Assembly (NCBI GenBank): GCA_018434355.1
Contig: JAHDPL010000024.1
Location: forward strand, 1-64,000
Direction of reading: 5' to 3'
DNA length: 64,000 nucleotides
Origin: Sporomusaceae bacterium
GTDB taxonomy: Bacteria > Bacillota > Negativicutes > UBA1444
The notes under the pieces are model-generated. The model did no database searches. It was given only the letters and a program-made list of their open reading frames with translations, and was not told the origin of the DNA. Numbering within the stretch: position 1 is the first letter of the stretch; each line of letters starts with the position of its first letter. The translations under genes were made by a program, and so were the position numbers. Positions 53,328 to 61,263 of this stretch are shown here, in pieces.

Positions 53328-54914
53328 TTAATTTGTGTCTTGAGCTTTTACGTCCGCAGCTTCAGTTTTAAATTCCAGTTCGATCCGCGTTCCGGCGCCG
53401 GGTTCGCTCACGACGTTGACGCGCGCCTTGTGCAGGTCGATGATCTGACGGGCGATGGCTAGGCCTAGACCTGCGCCGCCTTCGTCCTGCTGATGAGACT
53501 TGTCCACCTTGTAAAAACGCTCCCAGATATAGGGGAGATCTTCCGCCGGAATTCCGATGCCGGTGTCCTGCACAGTACACCGCAGGGCGCCGGCTTCTGT
53601 CTGCGCCAGGGACAACGTCACACTGCCGCCGGACGGCGTATATTTCACGGCGTTGTCTGCCAAAATCAGCAGCAGCTGCACCAAACGGTCGCGGTCGCCC
53701 GAAATCTTTGGCAAGGCTTCGCCTGATTCGATCTGCAGCGCGATCTGTTTGGCCTCAGCCAGCGGCTGCACCAACTGCCCGACATGGCGCAGGATTTCGG
53801 CTAAATCCTGCGGCGAAAAGCGGTTACCCGATTCGGCGGTTTGCAGCTTGCTCAGCTCCAGCAAACTTTTGATCAGGCGCTCCAGTCGGACCGCTTCATC
53901 GCGGACCATCTGCAGGAAACTGTCGATTTGTTTGCGGTCATCGACCGTGCCGTCCAGTATGGCTTCGGAATAGCCGCGAATGATCGTGAGCGGGGTGCGT
54001 AGCTCGTGCGAAACGTTGGCGATGAAATCGCGGCGCAATTTTTCAGTCTTGGCAGCTTCCAACATGAACTGACCGAGGTCGGCGGCCAATTGGTTGATAG
54101 AGGTTCCCAGCCGACCGATCTCATCGGCGCTGTCGATGTGTACCCGCGCGCCATAATCGCCTTTGGCGATCGCGCCTGTAGTATCCTGCATCGCCCGTAG
54201 CGGCCGGACCAAGCTGCGCGTGAGCAATTGGATGACCAAAAAGGAGAGTAGAATCCCGGCCACCGCCCCGAGGCCGATGAACCAATAGATATGGCGCAAA
54301 AAGTCATTCACGGCGACGACCGGCGAGTTGATCACCACCGCGCCGTCGACTTTGCCGTTAGACAGGCGGATCGGCACGCCGACCACCACCATTTGTTCTT
54401 CGTACACCGGATGAACAATCACCTTACTCCACAGATTGCCCTGATATACCGTGTCCAGTTCATTGGCAAAGCTGCGCAGCGCGGCTGGCAGCGCTGCTGG
54501 TGGCGTCGGGCCGCCGCCCGGCGAAGCATTGCGTCCGCCCATTCCCATGCCGCCGCCCTGACCGCCGCGACCCATGCCCATTCCCATGCCGCCGCGCGGC
54601 GAGCCGGCTTGGTGACCACCCTGTGAAAAGGCGAGCGGCTGCCGATTTGTGTCCAGCACCCAGATTCGTGAATCAAGATACAGGTCCATGTCGCTGAGCA
54701 GATCGCCGAGCGTTGTTCTGGGCGTCGGGTTCTCCTTGAAAGCGGCGATTTTTTTTGCCAGTTCGCTGCCTTTTTGCGTCAGGTCCTGCTGCTTTTCGCT
54801 CAGCATCCGGTCGCGAATGAACAAGGAGGCGCTCCAGAAGACGGCGACCAGCACGACGATGATGACCAGCATGAAGGCGGCGACCAATTTTGCTTGAAAC
54901 GACCATTTCTTCAT
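53328..54914 (-). CDS. Sensor histidine kinase with Gly/Met-rich extracytoplasmic insertion
   Basis: 528 aa. Transmembrane helices at about residues 9-33 and 209-232 flank an extracytoplasmic domain that contains a Gly/Met/Arg-rich stretch (about 105-136, e.g. GGMGMGMGRGGQGGGMGMGG). Then HAMP (about 233-285), HisKA with phospho-acceptor His303 (FIANVSHELRTPL) and HATPase_c with NAVKYTP, DTGIGIP and GGAGLGLAI. A CpxA/BaeS-like architecture. It overlaps the regulator gene by 4 nt. The insertion resembles the N-terminal segment of the secreted DUF2680 proteins, one of which is encoded just upstream, suggesting a common ligand or direct contact. Confidence 0.93.
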   Translation of the reverse strand: MKKWSFQAKLVAAFMLVIIVVLVAVFWSASLFIRDRMLSEKQQDLTQKGSELAKKIAAFKENPTPRTTLGDLLSDMDLYLDSRIWVLDTNRQPLAFSQGGHQAGSPRGGMGMGMGRGGQGGGMGMGGRNASPGGGPTPPAALPAALRSFANELDTVYQGNLWSKVIVHPVYEEQMVVVGVPIRLSNGKVDGAVVINSPVVAVNDFLRHIYWFIGLGAVAGILLSFLVIQLLTRSLVRPLRAMQDTTGAIAKGDYGARVHIDSADEIGRLGTSINQLAADLGQFMLEAAKTEKLRRDFIANVSHELRTPLTIIRGYSEAILDGTVDDRKQIDSFLQMVRDEAVRLERLIKSLLELSKLQTAESGNRFSPQDLAEILRHVGQLVQPLAEAKQIALQIESGEALPKISGDRDRLVQLLLILADNAVKYTPSGGSVTLSLAQTEAGALRCTVQDTGIGIPAEDLPYIWERFYKVDKSHQQDEGGAGLGLAIARQIIDLHKARVNVVSEPGAGTRIELEFKTEAADVKAQDTN

Positions 54915-55642
54915 GAAAAGGACTCCTTTGGCAAATGAATTTCAAATCGGTAGCCCACGCCCCAGACGGTGGCGATTTTCCAGTCGGAGCTGCCATCATC
55001 GATTTTTTGCCGCAGTCGCTGGATGTGGATGTCGACGGTGCGGCTATCGCCAGAGGCATCGACTCCCCAGACGGTCTGCAGCAGATTGTCGCGCGAGAAA
55101 ACATGACCGGGCCGACTGGCCAGGGTATGCAGCAAATCGAACTCCTTGGCAGTCAGTTCTTTTTCCACGCCCCCTAAGTGGACTGAGCGAGCCGCCGGGT
55201 CGATCCGCAAAGCGCCATGTTGCACGACAGGGGACACTATTGGAGCTTTGACCGGTTGCGGCGGCTTGGCTGCAGCCGGACGGCGGCGCAGGATGGCGCT
55301 GACCCGGGCGACGACCTCCTGCGGGTTGAATGGCTTTTCCACATAATCGTCCGCTCCGCAGTCGAACCCGAGCAGCTTGTCGTCGACTTCTGTGCGGGCC
55401 GTGAGCAGCAGGATCGGCGTGGTTGCCAGCTTGCGAATCTGGCGGCAGGTTTCCATACCGTCAAGCACCGGCATCATGATGTCCAGCACGATCAGGTCCG
55501 GCTGGTTGTTCTGCAGCGAAAGCAACGCTTCTAGGCCGTTTTCGGCTTCGCTCACCTGAAAGCCGGCCTTTTCCAGATAGATTTTCAGTAGGTTGCGAAT
55601 CCGGCCATCGTCGTCGACGAGGAGGATTTTTTGTTTTTCCAT
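54911..55642 (-). CDS. OmpR/PhoB-family response regulator
   Basis: 243 aa. Receiver with Asp54 (LIVLDIMMPVLDG), Thr/Lys in LLLTAR and EKPF, a Pro/Ala-rich linker (about 128-150) and a winged-helix DNA-binding domain (ELTAKEFDLLHTLASRPGHVFSR, then TVDIHIQRLRQKI and VWGVGYRFE). It partners the kinase downstream (4-nt overlap). OmpR-type proteins bind direct repeats of about 11-bp period; exactly such boxes lie upstream of both DUF2680 genes and the beta-lactamase-like gene. No copy of the box is seen before its own start. Confidence 0.95.
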   Translation of the reverse strand: MEKQKILLVDDDGRIRNLLKIYLEKAGFQVSEAENGLEALLSLQNNQPDLIVLDIMMPVLDGMETCRQIRKLATTPILLLTARTEVDDKLLGFDCGADDYVEKPFNPQEVVARVSAILRRRPAAAKPPQPVKAPIVSPVVQHGALRIDPAARSVHLGGVEKELTAKEFDLLHTLASRPGHVFSRDNLLQTVWGVDASGDSRTVDIHIQRLRQKIDDGSSDWKIATVWGVGYRFEIHLPKESFS

Positions 55643-55661
55643 TACACAATTCCTCGTGCTA

Positions 55662-55698
55662 TAAAAATAATGACGAAGAATGCCGTAGCACCCTTCGT
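55662..55698 (-). terminator. Terminator between DUF2680-2 and the response regulator gene
   Basis: On the minus strand: GACGAAG / CTTCGTC stem followed by ATTATTTTTA. Read-through may feed the two-component genes. Confidence 0.75.
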
Positions 55699-55723
55699 CA
55701 TTCCAAGACCATTGTAGCTGTTA

Positions 55724-56353
55724 TCAGAAGCGGTTGCAACCGCCACCCGCGCCGCCACCAAAGCCGCCGCGTCCCTGTCCTTTGCCGCCGCCCATGCCGC
55801 GTCCGCCTTTATTCGCTCCCATGCCGTTTTCCAGACGATAGTTGAAATTATCCTGCATCCGCTGGATCTGGTTGTCGGCCTGCGCCTGGGTGATTTGGCC
55901 GGATTTCACTGCATTGGCCAGCGCTTCCTTGCGGGTAGCCAGCCGCTGCTCAAACAGTTTTTTCATGTCGGCTTTTTGCTCGTCGGTCAGCTTGACGTTG
56001 CGCATCGCACCGGGCGCTACCAGGTTGTTTTTTGCGCGGAAGGCATGCATCGATTCCATCTGCTTGATCCTTGCATCAGCTTCTGCCTGGGTCAGCGAGC
56101 CGGATTTTACCAGATTACCGATATACTCTTTGCGAAGTTGAAAATTCTTTTCCTGCCAAACTTTCCAGTCGGCGAGTTGCTGCTCGGTCAGTTGCGCCGG
56201 CGGTTGACCCTGCGGGCCCATGCCCATGCCGCCGCCCATACCGCGTCCGCCACCCATGCCCATGCCTCCACCCATCGGGCCAGCCAAAGACACCGAAGCC
56301 AGCGAGAGTACCAAAACGGCTGTTCCTAAAATCGCGATTGTCTTTTTGTTCAT
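55724..56353 (-). CDS. Secreted DUF2680 (Spy/CpxP-like) protein 2
   Basis: 209 aa from the ATG 9 nt after AAGGGGG (an ATG 6 nt earlier has poor spacing). Signal peptide (KKTIAILGTAVLVLSLASVSLAGP), a Gly/Met-rich stretch (GGGMGMGGGRGMGGGMGMGP), helical repeats with LTEQQLADWK, LTQAEADAR, LTDEQKADMKK and ITQAQADNQ, and a Gly/Arg-rich tail ending in CNRF. It is a clear paralogue of the protein at 28.3 kb. Predicted exported; a Spy-like chaperone or metal-binding role is a guess. It is encoded just upstream of the two-component system and has its own box-containing promoter. Confidence 0.87.
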   Translation of the reverse strand: MNKKTIAILGTAVLVLSLASVSLAGPMGGGMGMGGGRGMGGGMGMGPQGQPPAQLTEQQLADWKVWQEKNFQLRKEYIGNLVKSGSLTQAEADARIKQMESMHAFRAKNNLVAPGAMRNVKLTDEQKADMKKLFEQRLATRKEALANAVKSGQITQAQADNQIQRMQDNFNYRLENGMGANKGGRGMGGGKGQGRGGFGGGAGGGCNRF

Positions 56354-56424
56354 TGTCATAATCCCCCTTATATTTTTGTGTTGATTTTTTATTTGTGACC
56401 GCAGCATTTTTGGCTGTTAATCAA

Positions 56425-56478
56425 AGTATAGCGGTCAAGCGTTTCAAAAGAATGTCGTATTTGTAACGAAAGTGTGAA
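56425..56478 (-). promoter_or_regulatory. Shared OmpR-type box plus -10 upstream of DUF2680-2
   Basis: On the minus strand: box TTCACACTTTCGTTACA (56478-56462), 31-nt spacer, -10 TATACT (56430-56425). Identical in box sequence to the one upstream of the beta-lactamase-like gene. Confidence 0.78.
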
Positions 56479-56500
56479 ATTTGCAAGGCACGGTTTGAAA

Positions 56501-57328
56501 TTAATTGGCATGCCAGGAAAAGTTCACCGGTTCACCGCTCAACCGACTGTATAGACAGGCCGACAGCGCGGCGATAAAGTCGCTGGCATAGTCGCCGTCT
56601 TGCGGCGTTTCAGTGAATATGCTGATCAGAATCGGTCCGTTGGGCCCTTCGACCACTCCCACATCGGCCAGCACATCGTCTAGTTCGCCGATTTTGTGGA
56701 TGACTTTGCGTGGCTGCAGATAGCGGGCCATTTCATCAGGAAAAATCGAGTTTGCCATCGCATCCAGCATGAACCGCGTCTTATCCGGACCAATTAGATT
56801 ACCGCGGTAGAGTTGCTCGAAAATCAGCGCCATGTCGCGGGCGGTCGTGACGTTGGAGTAACCGAATGCCTCGCGCGCCTGATTGTCGCGAATCGTGGTG
56901 TGCCGCATGCCCAGCCGGGAAAAATGTTCGCGGATTACCGCAGGTCCGATTGATTCCTCGATTTCGTCAAGAAAATCGGCGAAATAATCGTTTTCACTAA
57001 CGGTCATCATCAGTTCGACGCCGGTATCATAAACGGCGCGCAGGTCGGGGCCAGCCTGCTTGTAGAAGTGGCGGTAGACGACGATGGAGACGGGGACCTT
57101 GATCGTCGAGGCGGCGGCAAAAATGTTGTCGGGATGGTACTCGATCACCTGACCGGTTTTTAAGTTCTTGGCGTAATAGCCGACATCGCCGAGGAATTTG
57201 CCGACCGGCAGACAATCGGCAGGCAGTGAAGCCGGTGAGGGAGTATTTTGCGCAAAAGCGAGTTGCAGCGATCCGGTCGATAGAAGCAGCACGACTAGGA
57301 TTGCGATGAGACATACTTTGCGACGCAT
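56501..57328 (-). CDS. Class A beta-lactamase-like serine hydrolase
   Basis: 275 aa from the ATG after GGAGGTG. Signal peptide (VCLIAILVVLLLSTGSLQLAFA). Active-site STIK (SxxK) at about residue 73, SEN (SDN equivalent) at about 110 and KIG (KTG equivalent) at about 210. I do not find the omega-loop Glu-x-x-Leu-Asn used for deacylation, so it may be a peptidoglycan-active DD-peptidase-like enzyme or slow beta-lactamase rather than a resistance enzyme. The promoter has the same box and spacing as the two DUF2680 genes, placing it in the envelope regulon. Confidence 0.83.
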   Translation of the reverse strand: MRRKVCLIAILVVLLLSTGSLQLAFAQNTPSPASLPADCLPVGKFLGDVGYYAKNLKTGQVIEYHPDNIFAAASTIKVPVSIVVYRHFYKQAGPDLRAVYDTGVELMMTVSENDYFADFLDEIEESIGPAVIREHFSRLGMRHTTIRDNQAREAFGYSNVTTARDMALIFEQLYRGNLIGPDKTRFMLDAMANSIFPDEMARYLQPRKVIHKIGELDDVLADVGVVEGPNGPILISIFTETPQDGDYASDFIAALSACLYSRLSGEPVNFSWHAN

Positions 57329-57360
57329 TGGTGACACCTCCGAATTCTTCTCTACATATC

Positions 57361-57414
57361 ATCATAGGTGGAAGATGTTTCACAGGTTTGACGCAACTGT
57401 AACGAAAGTGTGAA
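57361..57414 (-). promoter_or_regulatory. Shared OmpR-type box plus -10 upstream of the beta-lactamase-like gene
   Basis: On the minus strand: box TTCACACTTTCGTTACA (57414-57398), 31-nt spacer, -10 TATGAT (57366-57361), 32 bp before the start codon. Confidence 0.78.
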
Positions 57415-57436
57415 CAAATGAAAGCAGCGACTTGGA

Positions 57437-57465
57437 TTGACGTGAAGCGGTTATGCCCTTATATT
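57437..57465 (+). promoter_or_regulatory. Sigma-A promoter of DUF190-crcB
   Basis: TTGACG, 17-nt spacer, TATATT, 41 bp before the DUF190 start. No fluoride-riboswitch consensus is visible in the short leader. Confidence 0.7.
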
Positions 57466-57506
57466 TGAGTTGGTAAGAGTTTTTAATGGCAGAGGGAGGT
57501 TTTTTT

Positions 57507-57857
57507 GTGCCGAAAATTGCCTCGAAAGCGAAACGATTACGGATTTATATCGGTGAATCAGATACATGGAATCATCGTCCGACGTTTCGGGTCATCGTGG
57601 AAAAGGCAAAAGAACTGGATATGGCAGGGGCCAGCGTGTTTCGCGGCTTGATGGGGTACGGCGCGAACAGCCGGATTCACACGGCGTCGATTGTCGATCT
57701 GTCGGGCGACTTGCCGATCTTGATCGAACTGGTCGACAGTGAAGAATACATCAACCGGTTGCTGCCATTCCTCGACGAAGTGCTCGATACCGGCGGCATG
57801 GTCACGCTGGATGATATCGAAGTAATCAAATACGGAAAAAAACCGCCCAAACGATGA
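57507..57857 (+). CDS. DUF190 protein
   Basis: 116 aa from the GTG 7 nt after AGGGAGG (an in-frame ATG upstream lies before the ribosome site). Recognised by KRLRIYIGESDTWNHRP, AGASVFRGLMGYGANSRIHT and DLPILIELVDSEEYINRLLP, the ferredoxin-like-fold DUF190 family, which is commonly encoded beside crcB. A PII-like sensing role has been suggested for the family; the ligand is unknown. crcB follows after 33 bp. Confidence 0.9.
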   Translation: MPKIASKAKRLRIYIGESDTWNHRPTFRVIVEKAKELDMAGASVFRGLMGYGANSRIHTASIVDLSGDLPILIELVDSEEYINRLLPFLDEVLDTGGMVTLDDIEVIKYGKKPPKR

Positions 57858-57890
57858 GGTCATCGCAGGCGGGGCAAGCGTGAGGTGTAA

Positions 57891-58268
57891 ATGGAATTGA
57901 AGTTGTTGGCAGTTGCAGTGGGCGGCGCGGTCGGCGCCTGCACCCGCTATTGGGTTTCACAATGGGCGGCCGGCAGGTTTGGCGCCGACTTTCCCTACGG
58001 GACGCTGATCGTCAATGTAGTCGGGTGCTTTATCATCGGGGTGTTTCTGACGCTGACCACGGAACGGATTATCGTCAGCCCGTATTGGCGTCTTGTCGTC
58101 GCGGTCGGCTTCCTCGGCGGGCTCACGACGTTTTCTTCGTTTGGCTATGAAACGCTGCGGTTGGTCGATGCGGCGAATTTGTTGCCGGCGCTTAGCAATA
58201 TTGCACTCAATCTGTGCCTGAGTCTGCTTGCCACCTGGGCTGGCATGATGCTGGCCAGAGTCCTATAA
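57891..58268 (+). CDS. crcB: CrcB/Fluc fluoride channel
   Basis: 125 aa with four hydrophobic helices: LLAVAVGGAVGACTRYWVS, PYGTLIVNVVGCFIIGVFLTL (with the conserved Asn), WRLVVAVGFLGGLTTFSSFGYE (the TTFSSF fluoride-coordination motif) and ALSNIALNLCLSLLATWAGMMLA. It exports fluoride as a dual-topology dimer. A single crcB copy with DUF190 suggests a homodimer. Confidence 0.94.
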   Translation: MELKLLAVAVGGAVGACTRYWVSQWAAGRFGADFPYGTLIVNVVGCFIIGVFLTLTTERIIVSPYWRLVVAVGFLGGLTTFSSFGYETLRLVDAANLLPALSNIALNLCLSLLATWAGMMLARVL

Positions 58269-58810
58269 ATAGTCTTGTGGATAAACTTGCGGAAGGGGCA
58301 AGCCGTTTGCCCGGCATGGGTAAGCAGCTTACCCCCGGGGGGCAAGCTGCTTACCCCGAACGTATCCATATAACTATAGTCAATTAACTGGAGGGAGAAA
58401 CGTTCGAGTCACGGAGTCTTTTGGGGTGGGTTTGGTTAAGCGGGTCATGGCATTTGTTGTTACTGGCAGGATTTATAATTGCTTGAGCGAATGATGATTA
58501 TAATAAAGATGGTGTGGCGACGACCGAGGTTTTTGTTATGGAAACTGCCCGTTTTGACCGGTGTAGCCGCGATTGGTACAAGCGGCAATATTTCGCTGAT
58601 GAAGCTGCGGTCGCAGAATATGGCGACTTCCGGCATGATTCTACCAACGCTGCGGGCTTATGACGCTTCGAAGGTTCCAGAAAAAATGTGAAGGTAAGAA
58701 ATCCGCGACGAACGGCGTCCAGGCGATTGAGCTAGACTGGCAATGGTGGACGGAACGGACGGAGTGAGCGAGCGGCAAGAACAGCATCAGCATGTTTCGC
58801 GATGTCGTGA
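58269..58810. other. Noncoding gap with hairpin and a possible decayed reading frame
   Basis: Contains a 13-bp inverted repeat GGGTAAGCAGCTT / AAGCTGCTTACCC (58318-58356) after crcB, probably a terminator or palindromic repeat. From a GTG at 58514 to 58660 an unlisted 48-codon frame reads protein-like (TEVFVMETARFDRC, DWYKRQYFADEAAVAEYGDF) but has no ribosome site and stops abruptly. It may be a gene remnant. I recognise nothing else in this stretch. Confidence 0.4.
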
Positions 58811-58848
58811 AATAAAACAAGACCTCCCGACGAAATGTCCTGGAGGTC
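58811..58848 (-). terminator. Terminator of the small membrane protein gene
   Basis: On the minus strand: GACCTCC / GGAGGTC stem with a 14-nt loop, then TTGTTTTATT. Confidence 0.8.
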
Positions 58849-58860
58849 TGAATAAAACCC

Positions 58861-59043
58861 TCATAAAAAATCTGTTGGAATCATCGGTATACTTAAGAAT
58901 TCAAATCCTACCCTGGCTGCATCTAAGGTGATAACTCCGAGGATAACGGTTGCAGCGGCCAACGTGACGATCACGAGAGAGAAAAAATTGATTTTATCGT
59001 GAACTCCGCAAACTTCTTCATAGCAAATTGTTTTCGACATCAT
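58861..59043 (-). CDS. Small single-span membrane protein
   Basis: 60 aa: MMSKTICYEEVCGVHDKINF, then a hydrophobic span FSLVIVTLAAATVILGVITL, then a short polar end. A good ribosome site (AAAGGAAGCG) precedes the ATG and a terminator follows, which supports a real gene. Two Cys near the N-terminus (CYEEVC) on the probable cytoplasmic side. Family and function unknown. Confidence 0.62.
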   Translation of the reverse strand: MMSKTICYEEVCGVHDKINFFSLVIVTLAAATVILGVITLDAARVGFEFLSIPMIPTDFL

Positions 59044-59170
59044 AATCGCTTCCTTTCGCGATGCTGTTCCTTGATTTGATTATATCGCGCAAATCTAAAT
59101 TTGTAAATGATATTTTTTATCAAATTTAATTCGTCGTTTACTGATGCTGCGCAAAGGAAAAGGGTGGAAT

Positions 59171-60169
59171 ATGAAACAAAAAGAATCGATTGAATGGAAA
59201 AGCATTGTTTTGCCTCACGATGGCATTGGCGAGATAATGCTGTTTATCGCGGCGGCAAGGGAGTCGATCGAAGGCAAGTTCTTTAAGTTGCAGGATCCGT
59301 TGGTGATTGACGGCTTGATTATGGCGCAACATAGAGGAGTAAAGGTCAGGGTGATGCTGAATTCAAAGCGCTCCGATGGTTCGCGAGTAAATGACCAGGC
59401 TTATGATGCGCTTCAAGCAACCGGCATTGAGGTGCGTTGGACGAATCCGTTGTTTGTCGTATCCCATGAGAAAAGCATTCTCGTCGACCAAAAGAAGGCG
59501 TTGGTTGGAACCTTCAATACCTGCACCGCCTGTTTTGAAAAAGCACGCGACTATGCCTTGATTACCAATGATCCTGCGGTTGTCGACGAAGTGCGGCGAT
59601 GTTTTCAGGCGGATTGGGATGAACAGGAGTTTGTTCCGGCGCCGGAGTCGCCGCTGTTATGGAGCAATGTCAATTCACGCAAGAAAACGATAGAGTTTAT
59701 CGATTCAGCACAGAAGACACTGGATGTACAGCATCCCAAACTAGTTGATGCATCGATTCTTGACCGTCTGTTGGCGGCGCATTTTCGCGGCGTTAGGGTG
59801 CGGTTTCTCTGCGGTGGCGGCAGTGGTCTCAGTCATTGGGATTTTCTCGAATGTTTTTCGGCCTGGCGGATTCTTGTACGCTGCGGTATTCGGATTCGGC
59901 ATCAGAAAAAACCGAAGTTGCATGCCAAATTAATCTTAGCTGATGAAAAAAGCATGTTGGTCAGTAGCTTCAATCTGGACCGCAGTGCGTTTGATTTGCG
60001 GCGGGAAGTCGGACTGATCACCAGTCATCCGCAAGCCGTGGAGCGGCTGCATGCCCAATTTCATGCCGACTGGAAGCTTGCCCGACTGTATCATGTGCCT
60101 GAACCCTTGGAAGCGCTTGCCCTGAGCGCCAAAGAAAAAGACGTAGTGCCGGAGATGCGAGATGATTGA
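59171..60169 (+). CDS. Phospholipase D-like protein with two HKD motifs
   Basis: 332 aa. Two HxK-x4-D motifs: SHEKSILVDQKKALVGTFN (about residues 104-122) and LHAKLILADEKSMLVSSFN (about 255-273), the duplicated catalytic halves of the PLD superfamily (phospholipases, cardiolipin synthases, nucleases). No signal peptide and no membrane helices, unlike typical cardiolipin synthases, so a soluble phosphodiesterase or nuclease is possible. Overlaps the following chromate-transporter gene by 8 nt, so likely co-transcribed. Confidence 0.87.
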   Translation: MKQKESIEWKSIVLPHDGIGEIMLFIAAARESIEGKFFKLQDPLVIDGLIMAQHRGVKVRVMLNSKRSDGSRVNDQAYDALQATGIEVRWTNPLFVVSHEKSILVDQKKALVGTFNTCTACFEKARDYALITNDPAVVDEVRRCFQADWDEQEFVPAPESPLLWSNVNSRKKTIEFIDSAQKTLDVQHPKLVDASILDRLLAAHFRGVRVRFLCGGGSGLSHWDFLECFSAWRILVRCGIRIRHQKKPKLHAKLILADEKSMLVSSFNLDRSAFDLRREVGLITSHPQAVERLHAQFHADWKLARLYHVPEPLEALALSAKEKDVVPEMRDD

Positions 60170-60701
60170 GCGGCCATCCTTGCCTTTGATTGCCCGAAGT
60201 TACTTGAAAATTGCGTTATCAAGTTTTGGCGGCGGTTTGTCGGCGTGGACGCAGCAAATCGTTGTGGAGGAACAGCGTTGGATTGATGACCGGGAGTTTC
60301 TCAGCGGACTGGCGCTGAGTCGGATGTTGCCCGGACCGACGATGGTCAATTTTGCAGTGTTTCTTGGCTCGCGTTTACGAGGATTTCCCGGAGTGGTTGC
60401 AGCGTTAGCCGGGTTGTTGGCGGTTCCGTTCATCGGGGCGGTATTATTGGCAATGTTGTACTTTGAATATCAGCACATTCCCCAAGTACAGCCGGCATTG
60501 GCGGGGATGGCGGCTGCCGCAGCCGGCATGAGCATTGGGATGGGCGTAAAGATGCTAATGCGAAGGGCTGGCAACCTGATAGAGTTGTTGATTGTGGCGG
60601 CTGCCTTTATTTTAATTGGTATAATGCGGGTTCCACTATTAGTGTCCTTACTGTTTTTGGTTCCTTGCGCTTTGTTGTTGATCCGAGGCGAAACGAAATG
60701 A
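60162..60701 (+). CDS. chrA: Chromate transporter, N-terminal half-type (ChrA)
   Basis: 179 aa. One CHR domain with the family pattern SFGGGLSAWTQQIVVEEQRWI, GLALSRMLPGPTMVNFAVFLG and repeated Gly-rich helices. Short-chain CHR proteins are encoded in tandem pairs with opposite topology; the second half follows with an ATGA overlap. Function: chromate or another oxyanion efflux. Overlaps the PLD-like gene. Confidence 0.92.
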   Translation: MIERPSLPLIARSYLKIALSSFGGGLSAWTQQIVVEEQRWIDDREFLSGLALSRMLPGPTMVNFAVFLGSRLRGFPGVVAALAGLLAVPFIGAVLLAMLYFEYQHIPQVQPALAGMAAAAAGMSIGMGVKMLMRRAGNLIELLIVAAAFILIGIMRVPLLVSLLFLVPCALLLIRGETK

Positions 60702-61225
60702 ATATGGGAGTTTTGTCTGAGCTGATTTCATTTTTTGGCGGATTGTCGTTACTTTCGTTTGGCGGCGGCAATGCAGTAATTCCTGAGATTCAGCGGCATG
60801 TGGTATTGGTGATGAATTGGCTGAGTGATGCAGAATTTGTTGCGTTATACGCCATTTCCCAGTCAGCGCCCGGGCCCAGTTCCCTGTTTGTTGCGCAGAT
60901 CGGGTGGCGGATTGCCGGCTGGCCCGGCGCCATCGCCGCGACACTGGCCATGTATACACCGTCCTCTATCCTGGTATATCTGGTGGAACGGAGCAGGCAA
61001 CGATTTCGGGAACAAAATTGGCTTGCTCGGCTGGAAAAAAGTCTGGCGCCGATTACCATCGGATTGATTTTTGCAGGTGGATGGATTGTGGCTCAGGAAG
61101 TGGGAAAAGATTGGACCGGTTGGCTACTCACAGCAGGAATGGCTTTTTTTGTGGTGACGACAAAGTTAAATCCGTTGCCGCTGGTGCTTGTGGCAGGAAT
61201 AATCGGCATGTTGGCTTGGGGATAA
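60698..61225 (+). CDS. chrA: Chromate transporter, C-terminal half-type (ChrA)
   Basis: 175 aa from the ATG overlapping the previous stop. CHR domain: FFGGLSLLSFGGGNAVIPEIQRHVV, LYAISQSAPGPSSLFVAQIGWRI and AATLAMYTPSSILVYLVE. The paired partner of the preceding protein in a two-subunit CHR transporter. Followed 38 bp later by an ECF sigma factor gene in the same direction. Confidence 0.92.
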   Translation: MNMGVLSELISFFGGLSLLSFGGGNAVIPEIQRHVVLVMNWLSDAEFVALYAISQSAPGPSSLFVAQIGWRIAGWPGAIAATLAMYTPSSILVYLVERSRQRFREQNWLARLEKSLAPITIGLIFAGGWIVAQEVGKDWTGWLLTAGMAFFVVTTKLNPLPLVLVAGIIGMLAWG

Positions 61226-61263
61226 AAATGTTCAATAAGAATCGGTGGAGTATGCGTTGAAGC

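Noticed and set aside
57415-57506. Fluoride riboswitch upstream of DUF190-crcB
   Set aside because: The leader from the promoter is about 40 nt and shows none of the conserved fluoride-aptamer segments.
58390-58430. tRNA-like T-arm sequence (GTTCGAGTCACGG)
   Set aside because: No acceptor, D or anticodon arm can be formed around it.
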